Part shown: positions 1 through 8,145 of the stretch, piece after piece
Numbering within the stretch: position 1 is the first letter of the stretch
Layout of the letters: every line of letters begins with the position of its first letter
Virus record (IMG/VR): IMGVR_UViG_3300037487_001109
Span: 1-58,749 of that record
Strand: one strand, 5' to 3'
Length of the DNA stretch: 58,749 bases
From: a virus
The notes under the pieces: generated by a model
Told to the model about the DNA's origin: nothing
Database searches by the model: none
Seen by the model: the letters and a program-made list of their open reading frames with translations, nothing else
Translations under genes and position numbers: made by a program

Positions 1-148
1 CATGCGCATACCACAGACCCCACTCCAGCATTACAATCTATTCCTGTAGTGCAGTTAGTAATGGTACAGTTAGTTACGCTGCTATACGTGGATAGGCGCA
101 TCCCGACCGTACATGCTCTAGCTATACAGTTGCTTATAGTAGTACACA
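1..148. repeat. Left copy of the 148-bp terminal overlap
   Basis: Bases 1-148 recur at 58602-58749 with one difference: position 22 is A, position 58623 is C. A coding frame continues across the join, so this looks like the overlap left when a circular or circularly permuted genome is written linearly. The unit length is then 58,601 bp. A genuine short direct terminal repeat is possible, but it would lie inside a coding gene. Confidence 0.95.
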
Positions 149-977
149 AACTGTATCCCCTACCACATCCTCTTACTGAACACGCGATAGCTGTGCCGTT
201 TACAATACCATAATTACCTGTACCACCTATAACTTCACACGCTACGGCATAGGACCCGGTACTTAAGCGAATAGCGGCATCCGCTGCAGTGGCTCCTGTA
301 GTAGTAACTTTACAATTAAATATTGTACTGCCATCATTTATAAGTACACCGACTGTAGACGCCGTTGTTACTATAAAATTATGGATACCAGTTACCCCAC
401 CAAAAACAGTCTGATTAGTACCTGCAACAATAGTAGGTCTATCGGTACCTATAGGGTTATCCCCGCGTGTTGTTTTATAACCTTTATGCTGTATGGCACC
501 TGCGCTACTTCCTATACCGCTAGATGTATTTATACTACCTGTTAAGGTATACGTTCCAAATTTATACCAGGCGATATTTCCCGCTTTCCATGTTTCTAAG
601 AATGCATCTGTAGGCTCACTTCTAGCCCCTCCAACTCTACCCGCACCTGCACTTCCTATCCCAGCAGTACAGCACGCTCTATCAAGAGTAACTGTATTTG
701 TATCTGTATACGCAGTTATGAAAAATGGTTGAACTAAAAAGTTAGTTCCGCTTGCAAAGTAAATTGCATTTCCAATCATAGCGGCTGTGAAGCCACCAGT
801 CGCACTGGTTAGAGTTGTATTATTCTGGGCTGCGGCACAATCAGTTAAAACTAATTGTGCAGCATCTTGGAGAGTGTAGTCAGTTCCTGCGTTTACTAAG
901 GCAGCGTCAAAACCCCCACCATTTGTAGTAGTTCCTGTTGCTCTAAACTCCCAAACTGCTGTTGCTCCGATTGTCAT
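1..977 (-). CDS. Tail spike with right-handed beta-helix, 5' part (gene runs through the genome join)
   Basis: The frame opens with ATG at 977-975 and is still open at base 1. Joined to 58601-58295 it gives a 427-residue protein. The first 60 residues (ATAVWEFRATG..., then NGGGFDAA) resemble the N-terminal attachment domain common to many phage spike proteins. The rest consists of short strands rich in Thr, Cys, Asn and Gly with asparagine turns, as in a right-handed beta-helix that binds or cuts surface polysaccharide. It follows the M15 peptidase gene and precedes two further tail fibre genes in the leftward late operon. The repeat mismatch at position 22 changes one glycine to valine. No catalytic residues can be assigned. 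Confidence 0.8.
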   Translation of the reverse strand, partial: MTIGATAVWEFRATGTTTNGGGFDAALVNAGTDYTLQDAAQLVLTDCAAAQNNTTLTSATGGFTAAMIGNAIYFASGTNFLVQPFFITAYTDTNTVTLDRACCTAGIGSAGAGRVGGARSEPTDAFLETWKAGNIAWYKFGTYTLTGSINTSSGIGSSAGAIQHKGYKTTRGDNPIGTDRPTIVAGTNQTVFGGVTGIHNFIVTTASTVGVLINDGSTIFNCKVTTTGATAADAAIRLSTGSYAVACEVIGGTGNYGIVNGTAIACSVRGCGRGYSLCTTISNCIARACTVGMRLSTYSSVTNCTITNCTTGIDCNAGVGSVVCA

Positions 978-999
978 AGCTTACCCTTCTATACGTCTA

Positions 1000-1671
1000 T
1001 TACTTGTATATGATATTGGCGATAACATCCCCTACAGCCAGTGCTGTAGTATCATTATCTGCAAATCCTCCGGTAAGCGTAATACCTATACCAGCTGAAA
1101 ACGCTACTCCAGCACCAAAGCTTACGTTAGCAGAAGCACTGGCAGGAATCATAAAACTAAAAAATACATCGGCACCGGCAGTAGGAGAGATGGCAGAGTT
1201 ATGAAACTTTATATACTTTGCTGACGTAGTTGTATTGCTCAAAAGCCATCCCATCAATGTGCCCGGAGAAGCTTTTATTACTGTAGCGTTAGTAGTAGCT
1301 GCAGATACTAAATGACTTATACTATTGGCAGCTCCGATAGCATCTATAGCAGTATCTATAGTTCCAAGTATTACGTTACCGGCATCTATAGCGGTATCTA
1401 TAGTTCCAAGTATTACGTTACCTGCGTCTACAGCAGTATCAATAGTTCCTAATACTACATTGCCGGCGTCTATAGCCGTATCAATACTTTCCAACAGTAT
1501 ATTCCCGGCCTCTATAGCTAAAAGAATATCCGCGTCTATACCGCTCTCACCGTTTAGAGCACTAAGCATCTGACACAAAGTAGTACGTATGTTTTGCTGA
1601 TACGTCTGCTTAATCTCGTTGCCTGGGATGCAGTTACAAGGCTGGCAAGGTTGAATAATTGGAGGAGCCAT
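1000..1671 (-). CDS. Tail-associated repeat protein
   Basis: A 223-residue protein starting at ATG 1671. An N-terminal cysteine cluster (PCQPCNC, residues 8-14) precedes a helical segment. Residues of about 45-110 are 14-residue tandem repeats of the type DTAIDAGNVILGTI. The last 100 residues form a beta-rich domain (ASPGTLMGWLLSNTT...) like those at the ends of phage head or tail decoration and fibre proteins. It lies between the collar-domain fibre and the tail spike, so a fibre or adaptor role is likely. The repeats probably form an extended coiled or solenoid shaft. No enzyme motif is visible. Confidence 0.75.
   Translation of the reverse strand: MAPPIIQPCQPCNCIPGNEIKQTYQQNIRTTLCQMLSALNGESGIDADILLAIEAGNILLESIDTAIDAGNVVLGTIDTAVDAGNVILGTIDTAIDAGNVILGTIDTAIDAIGAANSISHLVSAATTNATVIKASPGTLMGWLLSNTTTSAKYIKFHNSAISPTAGADVFFSFMIPASASANVSFGAGVAFSAGIGITLTGGFADNDTTALAVGDVIANIIYK
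1340..1520 (-). repeat. 42-bp in-frame tandem repeats
   Basis: Four to five 42-bp units, each encoding 14 residues (variants of DTAIDAGNVILGTI), lie head to tail in the gene at 1000-1671. The two middle units are nearly identical at the DNA level (shared run tctatagttccaagtattac), while the outer units have diverged. Copy number could change by slippage or recombination without breaking the frame. Confidence 0.85.
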
Positions 1672-1681
1672 GATTTATTCC

Positions 1682-2863
1682 TTAATACTTAATAATAAAA
1701 TTGGTTGCTAAAAATGGCGGATTAAGAGCAGCATTTGTACCTGTAGCCCCTGTGCCGGCAGCTCCGGTATCCCCGCTCCCACCGTAATTTGTAGTAAGGG
1801 CTGCGACAGACGTTTGCCCGTTTCCAGCTAAATTGGTATCCCCTAATACAAAGGTAGTAAGCGGAATCAACTCTGGTATTCCCGCTATAGTTACTCCAGA
1901 AGCTGTCCACCTGTGACTCGATGTAAACCCACTCTTGCCATCAAATAAAAATCTTATACCAGTGGCTGCGTCATCAAGAGGCCAGCCTACAGCAGCACGC
2001 AATCCGCCTGCATCATGTACGTGTAATGGGCCTGCGTGACTATGAGCATCAATAGTATGATTGTGAAGTGGTCCAGTATGCAGGTGACTTGGACCAGTGT
2101 GTGTATGAGGTAAATCTATTGTACCGCCAGTTCCTCCTGCTACGGAGCCAGTACCGGCAGCAGCTTTTCCTATAGGGAATTTCTGCCGCATGTCTGGCAA
2201 CGTAAGAGTTTTTCCAGCATTAAAATCTACAACACCAGATGCCCCTCTTCCTCCAGAAACAGGAGCTTCTGCATCCGCTAAACTATCCCAAAGGTGTACA
2301 AACAAAGTAGCCTGGTCTGCATTAGCCCTAGCCGTAGCACCAGAAACCGCGTTACCTATAGTCTCCCCTTTTAAAAACAGATATCCAGGAGGCAATATCT
2401 CTCCAAACCTTGCTACTATGGTACCAACCGGCACACCTATTACACCATTAGTAGCCAGAGGGTATGTACAGCCATGCTGAGATACAAAAGTCTGAGAGCC
2501 GTCTTCCTCTACTTTAACGTAGGCCTCTTCACCCATCTCATTAAGGAGATAATCAACCAGACAGTCTTTACAGAATGCTCCTGTAATATCCGCAGGCGCT
2601 AGAGGTGTCATACTATCTGCTAGTATGGCTTCGTCATAGGAGAACGTGTAGTGCCAAGTGATATCACCACAATCTCCACTATTATAGAATTGGCAGATTG
2701 TAGCTTCAGCAAACGCACTTGAATATTCCAGTGCACTTGGAGCAGGGCACCCAGTAGGTAGTAGCAGTGCGGAGGTTTCCAGACACAATATTACAGTCTG
2801 GTCCAAAGCCCCAGAACACGGGAGCTTAACTCTAGAACAATATTCAACGTAAAGATTTGTCAT
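1682..2863 (-). CDS. Tail fibre with phage tail-collar domain
   Basis: A 393-residue protein starting at ATG 2863, overlapping the previous stop as ATGA. Residues 1-130 form a Cys-rich module shared with the protein at 3900-4352 (SYDEAILAD, DITGAFCKDCL). Residues of about 140-240 match the tail-collar (microcystin-dependent protein) family: GVPVGTIVARFGEILPPGYLF, with a TLPDMRQKFPIG signature after it. A His-rich stretch (HTHTGPSHLHTGPLHNHT region) follows, as in fibre tips with metal-binding histidines, and the C-terminus is Gly/Thr-rich ending NPPFLATNFIIKY. The protein most likely forms a receptor-binding fibre tip. Confidence 0.85.
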   Translation of the reverse strand: MTNLYVEYCSRVKLPCSGALDQTVILCLETSALLLPTGCPAPSALEYSSAFAEATICQFYNSGDCGDITWHYTFSYDEAILADSMTPLAPADITGAFCKDCLVDYLLNEMGEEAYVKVEEDGSQTFVSQHGCTYPLATNGVIGVPVGTIVARFGEILPPGYLFLKGETIGNAVSGATARANADQATLFVHLWDSLADAEAPVSGGRGASGVVDFNAGKTLTLPDMRQKFPIGKAAAGTGSVAGGTGGTIDLPHTHTGPSHLHTGPLHNHTIDAHSHAGPLHVHDAGGLRAAVGWPLDDAATGIRFLFDGKSGFTSSHRWTASGVTIAGIPELIPLTTFVLGDTNLAGNGQTSVAALTTNYGGSGDTGAAGTGATGTNAALNPPFLATNFIIKY

Positions 2864-3903
2864 GTGATATTATCGTTAAAGTAGTCTTTGCCTTTATTTG
2901 TATTGTTGGCTGTAGCTGTTTTTGTAGCAGAGCCTAGTAGGTATACTCCGGTTAAGTCATACCCCCCACTATTGAGTGTGCCTTGAGACACCTTTACAAC
3001 ATCTATTGTACCAGAAGTAGGTACCCGTAATAACCCAAAAGTATCCACAGATGTATCGTATATAGAAATCGTAGAAGCAGCATCATTAACGTGTATCGTG
3101 GCACCAGAAGACACATGTACATCTGTAAAATACACATCACCAGTATTAGTTCCTGTTATGTATATACCAGACTCACGCCCAGTATACCCAGAAGTACCAG
3201 TGATTGTTGAATTATCAATAGCAACGTCAGCTATACTGCCTCCTGTGTCCATACACACTTCCCCAAATGCTGTAACAGCAGTAGCAAATAGGCTTAAAGA
3301 CCCAGGCACATTATGATACACCCCAGAATACCCCTGTATAAAACAGCCCTCCATGTATAGGTCTGAATCAATATCACTACTTGCATCAACAAACGCGCTG
3401 TCTGATATTGTGCATAGAAATATAAAGTTATATCTGGCATCACTATTTACGTGTATGAAGCCTCCATTAACAGTAACCTCCTCTACATCCATATTCCCAT
3501 TAGAGAAGTCAACCGTTGAGAAGTTACTGATTATAAAATGTGCCAGCCAGCCACCAGTCCAGCCTCTTAGGTCTAGAACGCTACCACCAGTCAACTCCAC
3601 TCTGTCTATACCGCTATATGGTGTAACACCATAATCAATATACCACTTAGCATCGTCTACCAGACAGTTTGTTATATACGGATTGCCCCAGTCAAACTCA
3701 TCTATGGGCAGTCTATGCACACCGTAGTCGTCAGCCGGTGCATGGTACTTACATACGTTTCCCTGGTTATCTGCTAATTCAGTTAGCTTATTAGTAGCTA
3801 CACTATATACACCTCTCCAAGGTTGAGGGTCATAACTAGTGAGCACCGTACATGCAGTAGTTAATTGATTGGTACTGATGGCTGTTAGATAAATTCGGCT
3901 CAT
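2860..3903 (-). CDS. Probable beta-helix tail fibre protein
   Basis: A 347-residue protein starting at ATG 3903, which overlaps the stop of the preceding gene by 4 bases. The N-terminus (IYLTAISTNQLTTACTVL through LTELADNQGNVC) looks like the second half of a fibre domain whose first half ends the preceding gene. From about residue 80 the chain is short beta strands with Asp/Ser/Gly turns (VELTGGSVLDLRG, VTVNGGFIHVNS), consistent with a parallel beta-helix. No active-site motif is seen. The translational coupling and split domain suggest it works together with the 3900-4352 product. Confidence 0.75.
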   Translation of the reverse strand: MSRIYLTAISTNQLTTACTVLTSYDPQPWRGVYSVATNKLTELADNQGNVCKYHAPADDYGVHRLPIDEFDWGNPYITNCLVDDAKWYIDYGVTPYSGIDRVELTGGSVLDLRGWTGGWLAHFIISNFSTVDFSNGNMDVEEVTVNGGFIHVNSDARYNFIFLCTISDSAFVDASSDIDSDLYMEGCFIQGYSGVYHNVPGSLSLFATAVTAFGEVCMDTGGSIADVAIDNSTITGTSGYTGRESGIYITGTNTGDVYFTDVHVSSGATIHVNDAASTISIYDTSVDTFGLLRVPTSGTIDVVKVSQGTLNSGGYDLTGVYLLGSATKTATANNTNKGKDYFNDNIT

Positions 3904-4352
3904 ATTACGCGGCCCTGTATATGGTCAGTAATTATGTAGGTGCAGCCTACAGTCAGTCCATTTGCTAATACTAAGGCATTCAGTTCGGCAGTAGTGACTT
4001 CTACAACACAGTCTCCACCTCCGCCGCCACCACAATCACAATTACATGCAATCTCATCTTCTACCCAAGTAGTAAGGCAACCCTTACAGAAGATTCCTGT
4101 GACCTCTGCCGCAGTAAGTGCAACCGTAGGGTCTATTAGTAAATTTTCATCGTATGAAACAACGTAGCGCCATGTAGGGCACTCGCAGTCATTACCCGTC
4201 TTGTAAACGCTTGTAAGCACACCATCAATAGTAGTGCGCCCGCAATCAGTATTGATTGCAGCACTATCATCAAGGCAGAGAATTACAGCAGGATTTGATT
4301 GACCAGCGCATGAAATACGGCTGGTAGTAGTGAAGACAACTAGCTTAGACAC
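3900..4352 (-). CDS. Cys-rich tail fibre N-terminal protein
   Basis: A 150-residue protein with 12 cysteines. Residues 1-100 share the module found at the start of the collar fibre (1682-2863): VILCLDDSA, WRYVVSYDENLL, VTGIFCKGCL. A Gly6 linker follows, and the last 35 residues (VEVTTAELNALVLANGLTVGCTYIITDHIQG) match the start of a fibre domain of the form 'ELxxLVxxxxLxxGxxYxITD' that normally continues further. It then stops at TGA, overlapping the next ATG. It is probably an adaptor that anchors the following beta-helix protein to the tail. It lies just downstream of the capsid gene. Confidence 0.7.
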   Translation of the reverse strand: MSKLVVFTTTSRISCAGQSNPAVILCLDDSAAINTDCGRTTIDGVLTSVYKTGNDCECPTWRYVVSYDENLLIDPTVALTAAEVTGIFCKGCLTTWVEDEIACNCDCGGGGGGDCVVEVTTAELNALVLANGLTVGCTYIITDHIQGRVI

Positions 4353-4362
4353 TTCTTAACTC

Positions 4363-4400
4363 CACAAAAGAGTTTTGTGAGGGGGTGTTACCCCCCTCAC
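4363..4400 (-). terminator. Overlapping hairpins downstream of the capsid gene (attenuator candidate)
   Basis: Two perfect inverted repeats share three bases: GTGAGGGGG/CCCCCTCAC (4377-4385 with 4392-4400) and CACAAAA/TTTTGTG (4363-4369 with 4373-4379). In the leftward transcript the GC-rich hairpin forms first and the second competes with it. There is no long U-run, so partial termination or 3'-end protection of the capsid message is more likely than full termination. Confidence 0.5.
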
Positions 4401-4418
4401 ATTTATTATACTACTCTA

Positions 4419-6281
4419 CTATGACGAGCACTGAGTGTAGCTTGTTCCAGAACATCCTGGGCAAGTACTATCAGTTGCAGTCGGTACACAGATGCTGATA
4501 ATCGTAGGTACTGAGCAAGAGCCCGGTACGAACGAAGTATTAAATCCATCCAACGTCCACTCAAGTGTTGAGAGGTTTGGAGTACCAAACACTTCAACAT
4601 TTTCAGTTGTGCCATCCGCATAGGTGACAGTAACAACATCGTTGTCAGTGTCTGCCTTAATAGGATTGCTCAATACAACCTTCAATGCCGTAGTTCCGCA
4701 TGCACACTGTGACTGTACTCTTGCAGTACATCCCATATTGTTATCACAGAATAGTGTTGTGAAGTGGTCACACAGTCCAGTATCTGTTCCTGCAGGGAAC
4801 GTAACTTCGACCGAGCTTCCATCTTCTGCAGCATCAACTACTGTTCCCACAATATATCCTCCTGTATCAATACCAAACGAAATAGTGGCCGAAGGTGAAG
4901 GCACAGGGCGCAAAGGTACAGCTAATGTAAGTATAGTGGCTCCGCTAACTGGGTTAAGGAACGCACTAGTAATCAATGAACATGGGCATGCGCTAACAGC
5001 AGGTACCGTATTAGAACACTCTTCAGGTGCTTCAGGGCAAGCAGGCTGCGGAGTTTGTGCAAACATTAATCCTACTTTAGGTCTTTCCACTAGTATACCA
5101 AATATAGCTTCCGAATACTGAGGAGCTAAACCGATGGTGGCACTAGTAAAGAAGTAACCAACACGTCTAGCAGGATCAGAATTTGTAAGCGGGTTAATCC
5201 AGCTCCAGGCATTCATAAACGAGAACTCAGGACCGAACGAGGTGTTCTGACCTAGTGTAGTTTCCGTTGGCTGATAGAATACTTTGAATGGGTATTTACC
5301 ATGAAGAATAACTTCCTCATGCGTAGCATAAGAAGGATCTTCATAGTTAGGATTAAAGCCAGTGAACAGGCCAACTTCCATTGGGATGTCGTTTTCAAAT
5401 GGCAATACCTCTACCCACTCTCCTGTTCTAGAATCTACTTTAAATCTACGTGGGTAGAGTATAGCAGCTGGGATAAACATGCCACGAATTGTTCCCATGA
5501 AGTTGTACTTCAAGAGCAATTCATTGGATAGTCCAGAGAATCTAACATCCTGTCTGAGCTGGGGGTCATCACGATATAGTCTTGCTAACAGTTGTGCAGA
5601 GCACTCTAGAGCAAATACAGATGAACCATTCACAACATCATAAGGAACTGCATCGGGTATTCTGCGCATGAACTCATAGAAATACTCAAGTATTTCGATG
5701 TTAAGAGCAGAAATAGTAGCCGAGCCTTTAGGCCTGTACTGGTAAGGATTCTCAGGATTAGGTTTAGCACCACCAGAGTCTACTACAAACTTCTTAGCAA
5801 GGGATGTCAGGTAGTTGAAACCAATATTCTGCTCTTTGAAGAAATCAATTTGAGCATAAAGGTTCTGAACAATCTGAGCAAACACCTGCTGAAAGTGTGC
5901 AGTACTCTGAATTTCTTTGATGCAATAAGATGGAGATTTGAAATCACGAGACATAAGCTCCATGATTTTTCTTTCCAATCCCATTCCACCAAACTGCGTG
6001 AAATTGTAAGAACAGTCAGGGCCTTCGCAAGGGGCGCAACCGGCATTGTTATTAAGCTTTTTCCACTGGTCAAAGCCTCTTTCAATCTTAGGCATTTGGC
6101 CGCGTGCTATCAGCTGCTGCATCTGGGTGCCGTTTCCTCTTGGGAACTCTTCGAGTTCATAGAGATCACGAATCCAGCGAGGTTGCTTGATAGTGAGGTT
6201 ATAAATAGTTTTAGCAATTAACGGAGGAGCAGCTAAAAATGCTTCCTGCACGGATGCTTCCGTGACTAAACAGTCGCCCAT
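4419..6281 (-). CDS. Major capsid protein with Cys-rich C-terminal domains
   Basis: A 620-residue protein starting at ATG 6281 with a Shine-Dalgarno AAAGGTGG about 10 bases upstream. It follows portal and scaffold, the usual position of the major capsid protein, has its own 177-bp upstream gap, and is mostly well-folded mixed sequence to residue 425. From about 425 two beta-rich segments follow (LNPVSGATILTLAVPL and ALKVVLSNPIKADT regions), separated and ended by cysteine clusters (CPEAPEEC, ACPC, CDHFTTLFC, CACG, CPGC). There are 20 cysteines in all, unusual for a capsid protein. The extra domains may be exposed decoration. Identity rests on gene order and size, not on a recognised HK97 motif. 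Confidence 0.7.
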   Translation of the reverse strand: MGDCLVTEASVQEAFLAAPPLIAKTIYNLTIKQPRWIRDLYELEEFPRGNGTQMQQLIARGQMPKIERGFDQWKKLNNNAGCAPCEGPDCSYNFTQFGGMGLERKIMELMSRDFKSPSYCIKEIQSTAHFQQVFAQIVQNLYAQIDFFKEQNIGFNYLTSLAKKFVVDSGGAKPNPENPYQYRPKGSATISALNIEILEYFYEFMRRIPDAVPYDVVNGSSVFALECSAQLLARLYRDDPQLRQDVRFSGLSNELLLKYNFMGTIRGMFIPAAILYPRRFKVDSRTGEWVEVLPFENDIPMEVGLFTGFNPNYEDPSYATHEEVILHGKYPFKVFYQPTETTLGQNTSFGPEFSFMNAWSWINPLTNSDPARRVGYFFTSATIGLAPQYSEAIFGILVERPKVGLMFAQTPQPACPEAPEECSNTVPAVSACPCSLITSAFLNPVSGATILTLAVPLRPVPSPSATISFGIDTGGYIVGTVVDAAEDGSSVEVTFPAGTDTGLCDHFTTLFCDNNMGCTARVQSQCACGTTALKVVLSNPIKADTDNDVVTVTYADGTTENVEVFGTPNLSTLEWTLDGFNTSFVPGSCSVPTIISICVPTATDSTCPGCSGTSYTQCSS

Positions 6282-6458
6282 ATACCACCTTTGGTAGAAA
6301 AAAAGTTAATGCGCAGCAAAATGCTACGTGAATATCTCTATATTTCTACAAGCTGGCTATTAACGGGGCCTACCCCTTATGCCTGTACGCTTCAACTTCG
6401 TGAAACTGCGATTTACTCAAGTGCCGGAGAGTATTGCCGTAATTTAATGATAAACGAT
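6282..6458. other. Scaffold-capsid intergenic region
   Basis: A 177-bp gap between scaffold and capsid genes, long for this tightly packed operon. It holds the capsid ribosome-binding site at its right end. At its left end is a small inverted repeat GATAAA-cga-TTTATC followed on the plus strand by seven Ts. It may carry a capsid promoter or an mRNA-processing site; I cannot point to a convincing -35/-10 pair. The 60-codon rightward frame here has no support. Confidence 0.4.
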
Positions 6459-7802
6459 TTATCGTTTTTTTAGCAATATGCTATTCACTAGTTCGTCTGC
6501 TGCCATCTGCGGAGTCATTGCCGGCTGTGCAGCTGGAGCAGGTCTCGAACTCGCCACCCCACCACCAACTTGCGGGCGAAACAATTGATTCACTCTGCTT
6601 GCAGAGCTCTCAACCTCTTCAAGCTGCTGCAGTGCAGCATCTCTTGCTTCAAATGCAACACCTTGAGCAGTCGCACGCAGCACCATGTTAGCTAAACCTT
6701 TTGCCAAGTCCTTTGACATGTCTGTCAAGCCCTGTTTAGCCAACTCAGTAACAAGTCTCCCATACTCATTGGCACTATGCTGAAGAATCGGGTCTACAAA
6801 CTTCTGATTAAATGCCGGGTCACTCTCTTTTCTGATTAATTCGGTGATTTTCCCCTCCTGGCGGATGTCTAAGAGGCTCTCTACCCATGAATCCTTAGCT
6901 ACTTCAGTGATTTTGGCCACTCTTTGCACATCTTTGGCCTCTCTTATAGTTCTAGACTCCTCTTGGAGCCTCTCTAATACAGCGTTTGGCTCCTGTTCTG
7001 CGGCTCTTGCCTCATTTTGGGTTGTTTTAATGTTTAAAACAACGTCTTTAGCCTCACTGGCACCGATACTATCGAAGTTTTCAGAGAGAAAGGCGTTTAA
7101 GTCTGCCTTATTTTCAATGCTAAGCGTGTGATTTATAGCAGAATCAAGCTCTTCAGGCGGTACGCCATAATCCTTAAATATCTGTTTAAGTTTCTCGACA
7201 TTGCGAGAAACTGGTTCCACGAACTTTTCTCTGTATTCATCAGAAGCCTTAAGGTTATGCAGTTTTTCATACTTAGTGAGCTCTGCTATGCGGTTCTCTT
7301 TCTCTAATAATAGCTCAGGAACAACTTCTCCGGTACGGTACTTCTCTAGTTCTTCGTCTGCTTTAGCTTTTTGGGCTGTAATTTCTCTGAGCGCTTTAGT
7401 GGTTTCTTTGGCTTTGGTGCGGAGCTTGAGATAGTTTTCTTTAACGGGGTCTTCTGATATTTCGTCAATTTCGTCTTTCTCTTCCTCTAGGAGAATTTCT
7501 TGCGCTTTGGCTTCCTGCTTCTCTCCAAAGGTGGGCATGGGGTCAGCACCAGGGCTGGGAGCAGCGGGCACAGGAGCTGTTGCATTCGTCGGTGCAGGTA
7601 CTGCGGCAGGGGCTGCTCGAGGAACATTCTGAACTGGAGGTGGTACGGTGATTGAGGCATCTGATACATTCTTTAAAATAAAATCTAAAGGAGATTCAGC
7701 GCTGGTATTAAGACTTTTTATTATATCAGCTGCCCGTGGTGCTGAGCTTGTCTGTACTGGTATAGATTGAGTAGTCGGGTTTGGTGTCGCTTCTGATTGC
7801 AT
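6459..7802 (-). CDS. Probable capsid scaffold protein
   Basis: A 447-residue protein between portal and capsid genes. The first 90 residues are Pro/Ala/Ser-rich and disordered. Residues of about 100-330 are highly charged and strongly helical (Glu/Lys/Ala-rich, heptad-like), and the C-terminus is again Ala/Pro-rich before a short helical end (AADELVNSILLKKR). This composition and position fit a head scaffolding protein that guides procapsid assembly and is then lost. It overlaps the preceding gene by 77 bases, so a start further in is possible. No protease motif is seen. Confidence 0.75.
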   Translation of the reverse strand: MQSEATPNPTTQSIPVQTSSAPRAADIIKSLNTSAESPLDFILKNVSDASITVPPPVQNVPRAAPAAVPAPTNATAPVPAAPSPGADPMPTFGEKQEAKAQEILLEEEKDEIDEISEDPVKENYLKLRTKAKETTKALREITAQKAKADEELEKYRTGEVVPELLLEKENRIAELTKYEKLHNLKASDEYREKFVEPVSRNVEKLKQIFKDYGVPPEELDSAINHTLSIENKADLNAFLSENFDSIGASEAKDVVLNIKTTQNEARAAEQEPNAVLERLQEESRTIREAKDVQRVAKITEVAKDSWVESLLDIRQEGKITELIRKESDPAFNQKFVDPILQHSANEYGRLVTELAKQGLTDMSKDLAKGLANMVLRATAQGVAFEARDAALQQLEEVESSASRVNQLFRPQVGGGVASSRPAPAAQPAMTPQMAADELVNSILLKKR

Positions 7803-8145
7803 CTGCTTCCTCTCTGGTTAAATCTCCGCGCTCTACGGCCTTGTCTAGTGAGCCAAAGTCAGAACGCGGCGTGTTTTGGGGCCTATCTTCTATTTCCGGC
7901 CCGTAAATCTGGTCTTTAAACGTAATGATAGTATCAAGGCAATCCTGCCAGCCTTGCACACGCGCGGCATTTAACGACAGTTCTACGGCATCTTTGTACG
8001 GTAATTTAAGTCTGGCCATGCCGGCTGTGCGCATGTAGTCAAGGAGACCTGAAAACGCAAGATTCTCCACTATGGCCAAGTGTTGACTGAGAAATTGAGG
8101 GTTTTTTATTATTACTTCAAGAGCCTTGTCCAACATCATGTTCAT
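7726..8145 (-). CDS. Head-region protein of unknown function
   Basis: A 139-residue acidic, helical protein whose ATG at 8145 overlaps the portal stop by 4 bases. Residues 1-95 are helical (ALEVIIKNPQFLSQHLAIVENL, ALNAARVQGWQDCLDTI) and the tail is polar. Its place between portal and scaffold suggests a head assembly or minor capsid role. I do not recognise the family. Confidence 0.65.
   Translation of the reverse strand: MNMMLDKALEVIIKNPQFLSQHLAIVENLAFSGLLDYMRTAGMARLKLPYKDAVELSLNAARVQGWQDCLDTIITFKDQIYGPEIEDRPQNTPRSDFGSLDKAVERGDLTREEADAIRSDTKPDYSIYTSTDKLSTTGS

Noticed and set aside
1-148. Short direct terminal repeat as physical genome ends
   Set aside because: The repeat lies inside a single continuous coding gene and its length and mismatch are typical of an assembly overlap; a permuted circle is simpler.
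2860-3903. Diversity-generating retroelement target among the fibre genes
   Set aside because: No reverse transcriptase or template repeat is present anywhere in the window.
6291-6473. 60-codon rightward frame between scaffold and capsid genes
   Set aside because: Opposite to the operon, no ribosome-binding site, and it overlaps the end of the scaffold gene.
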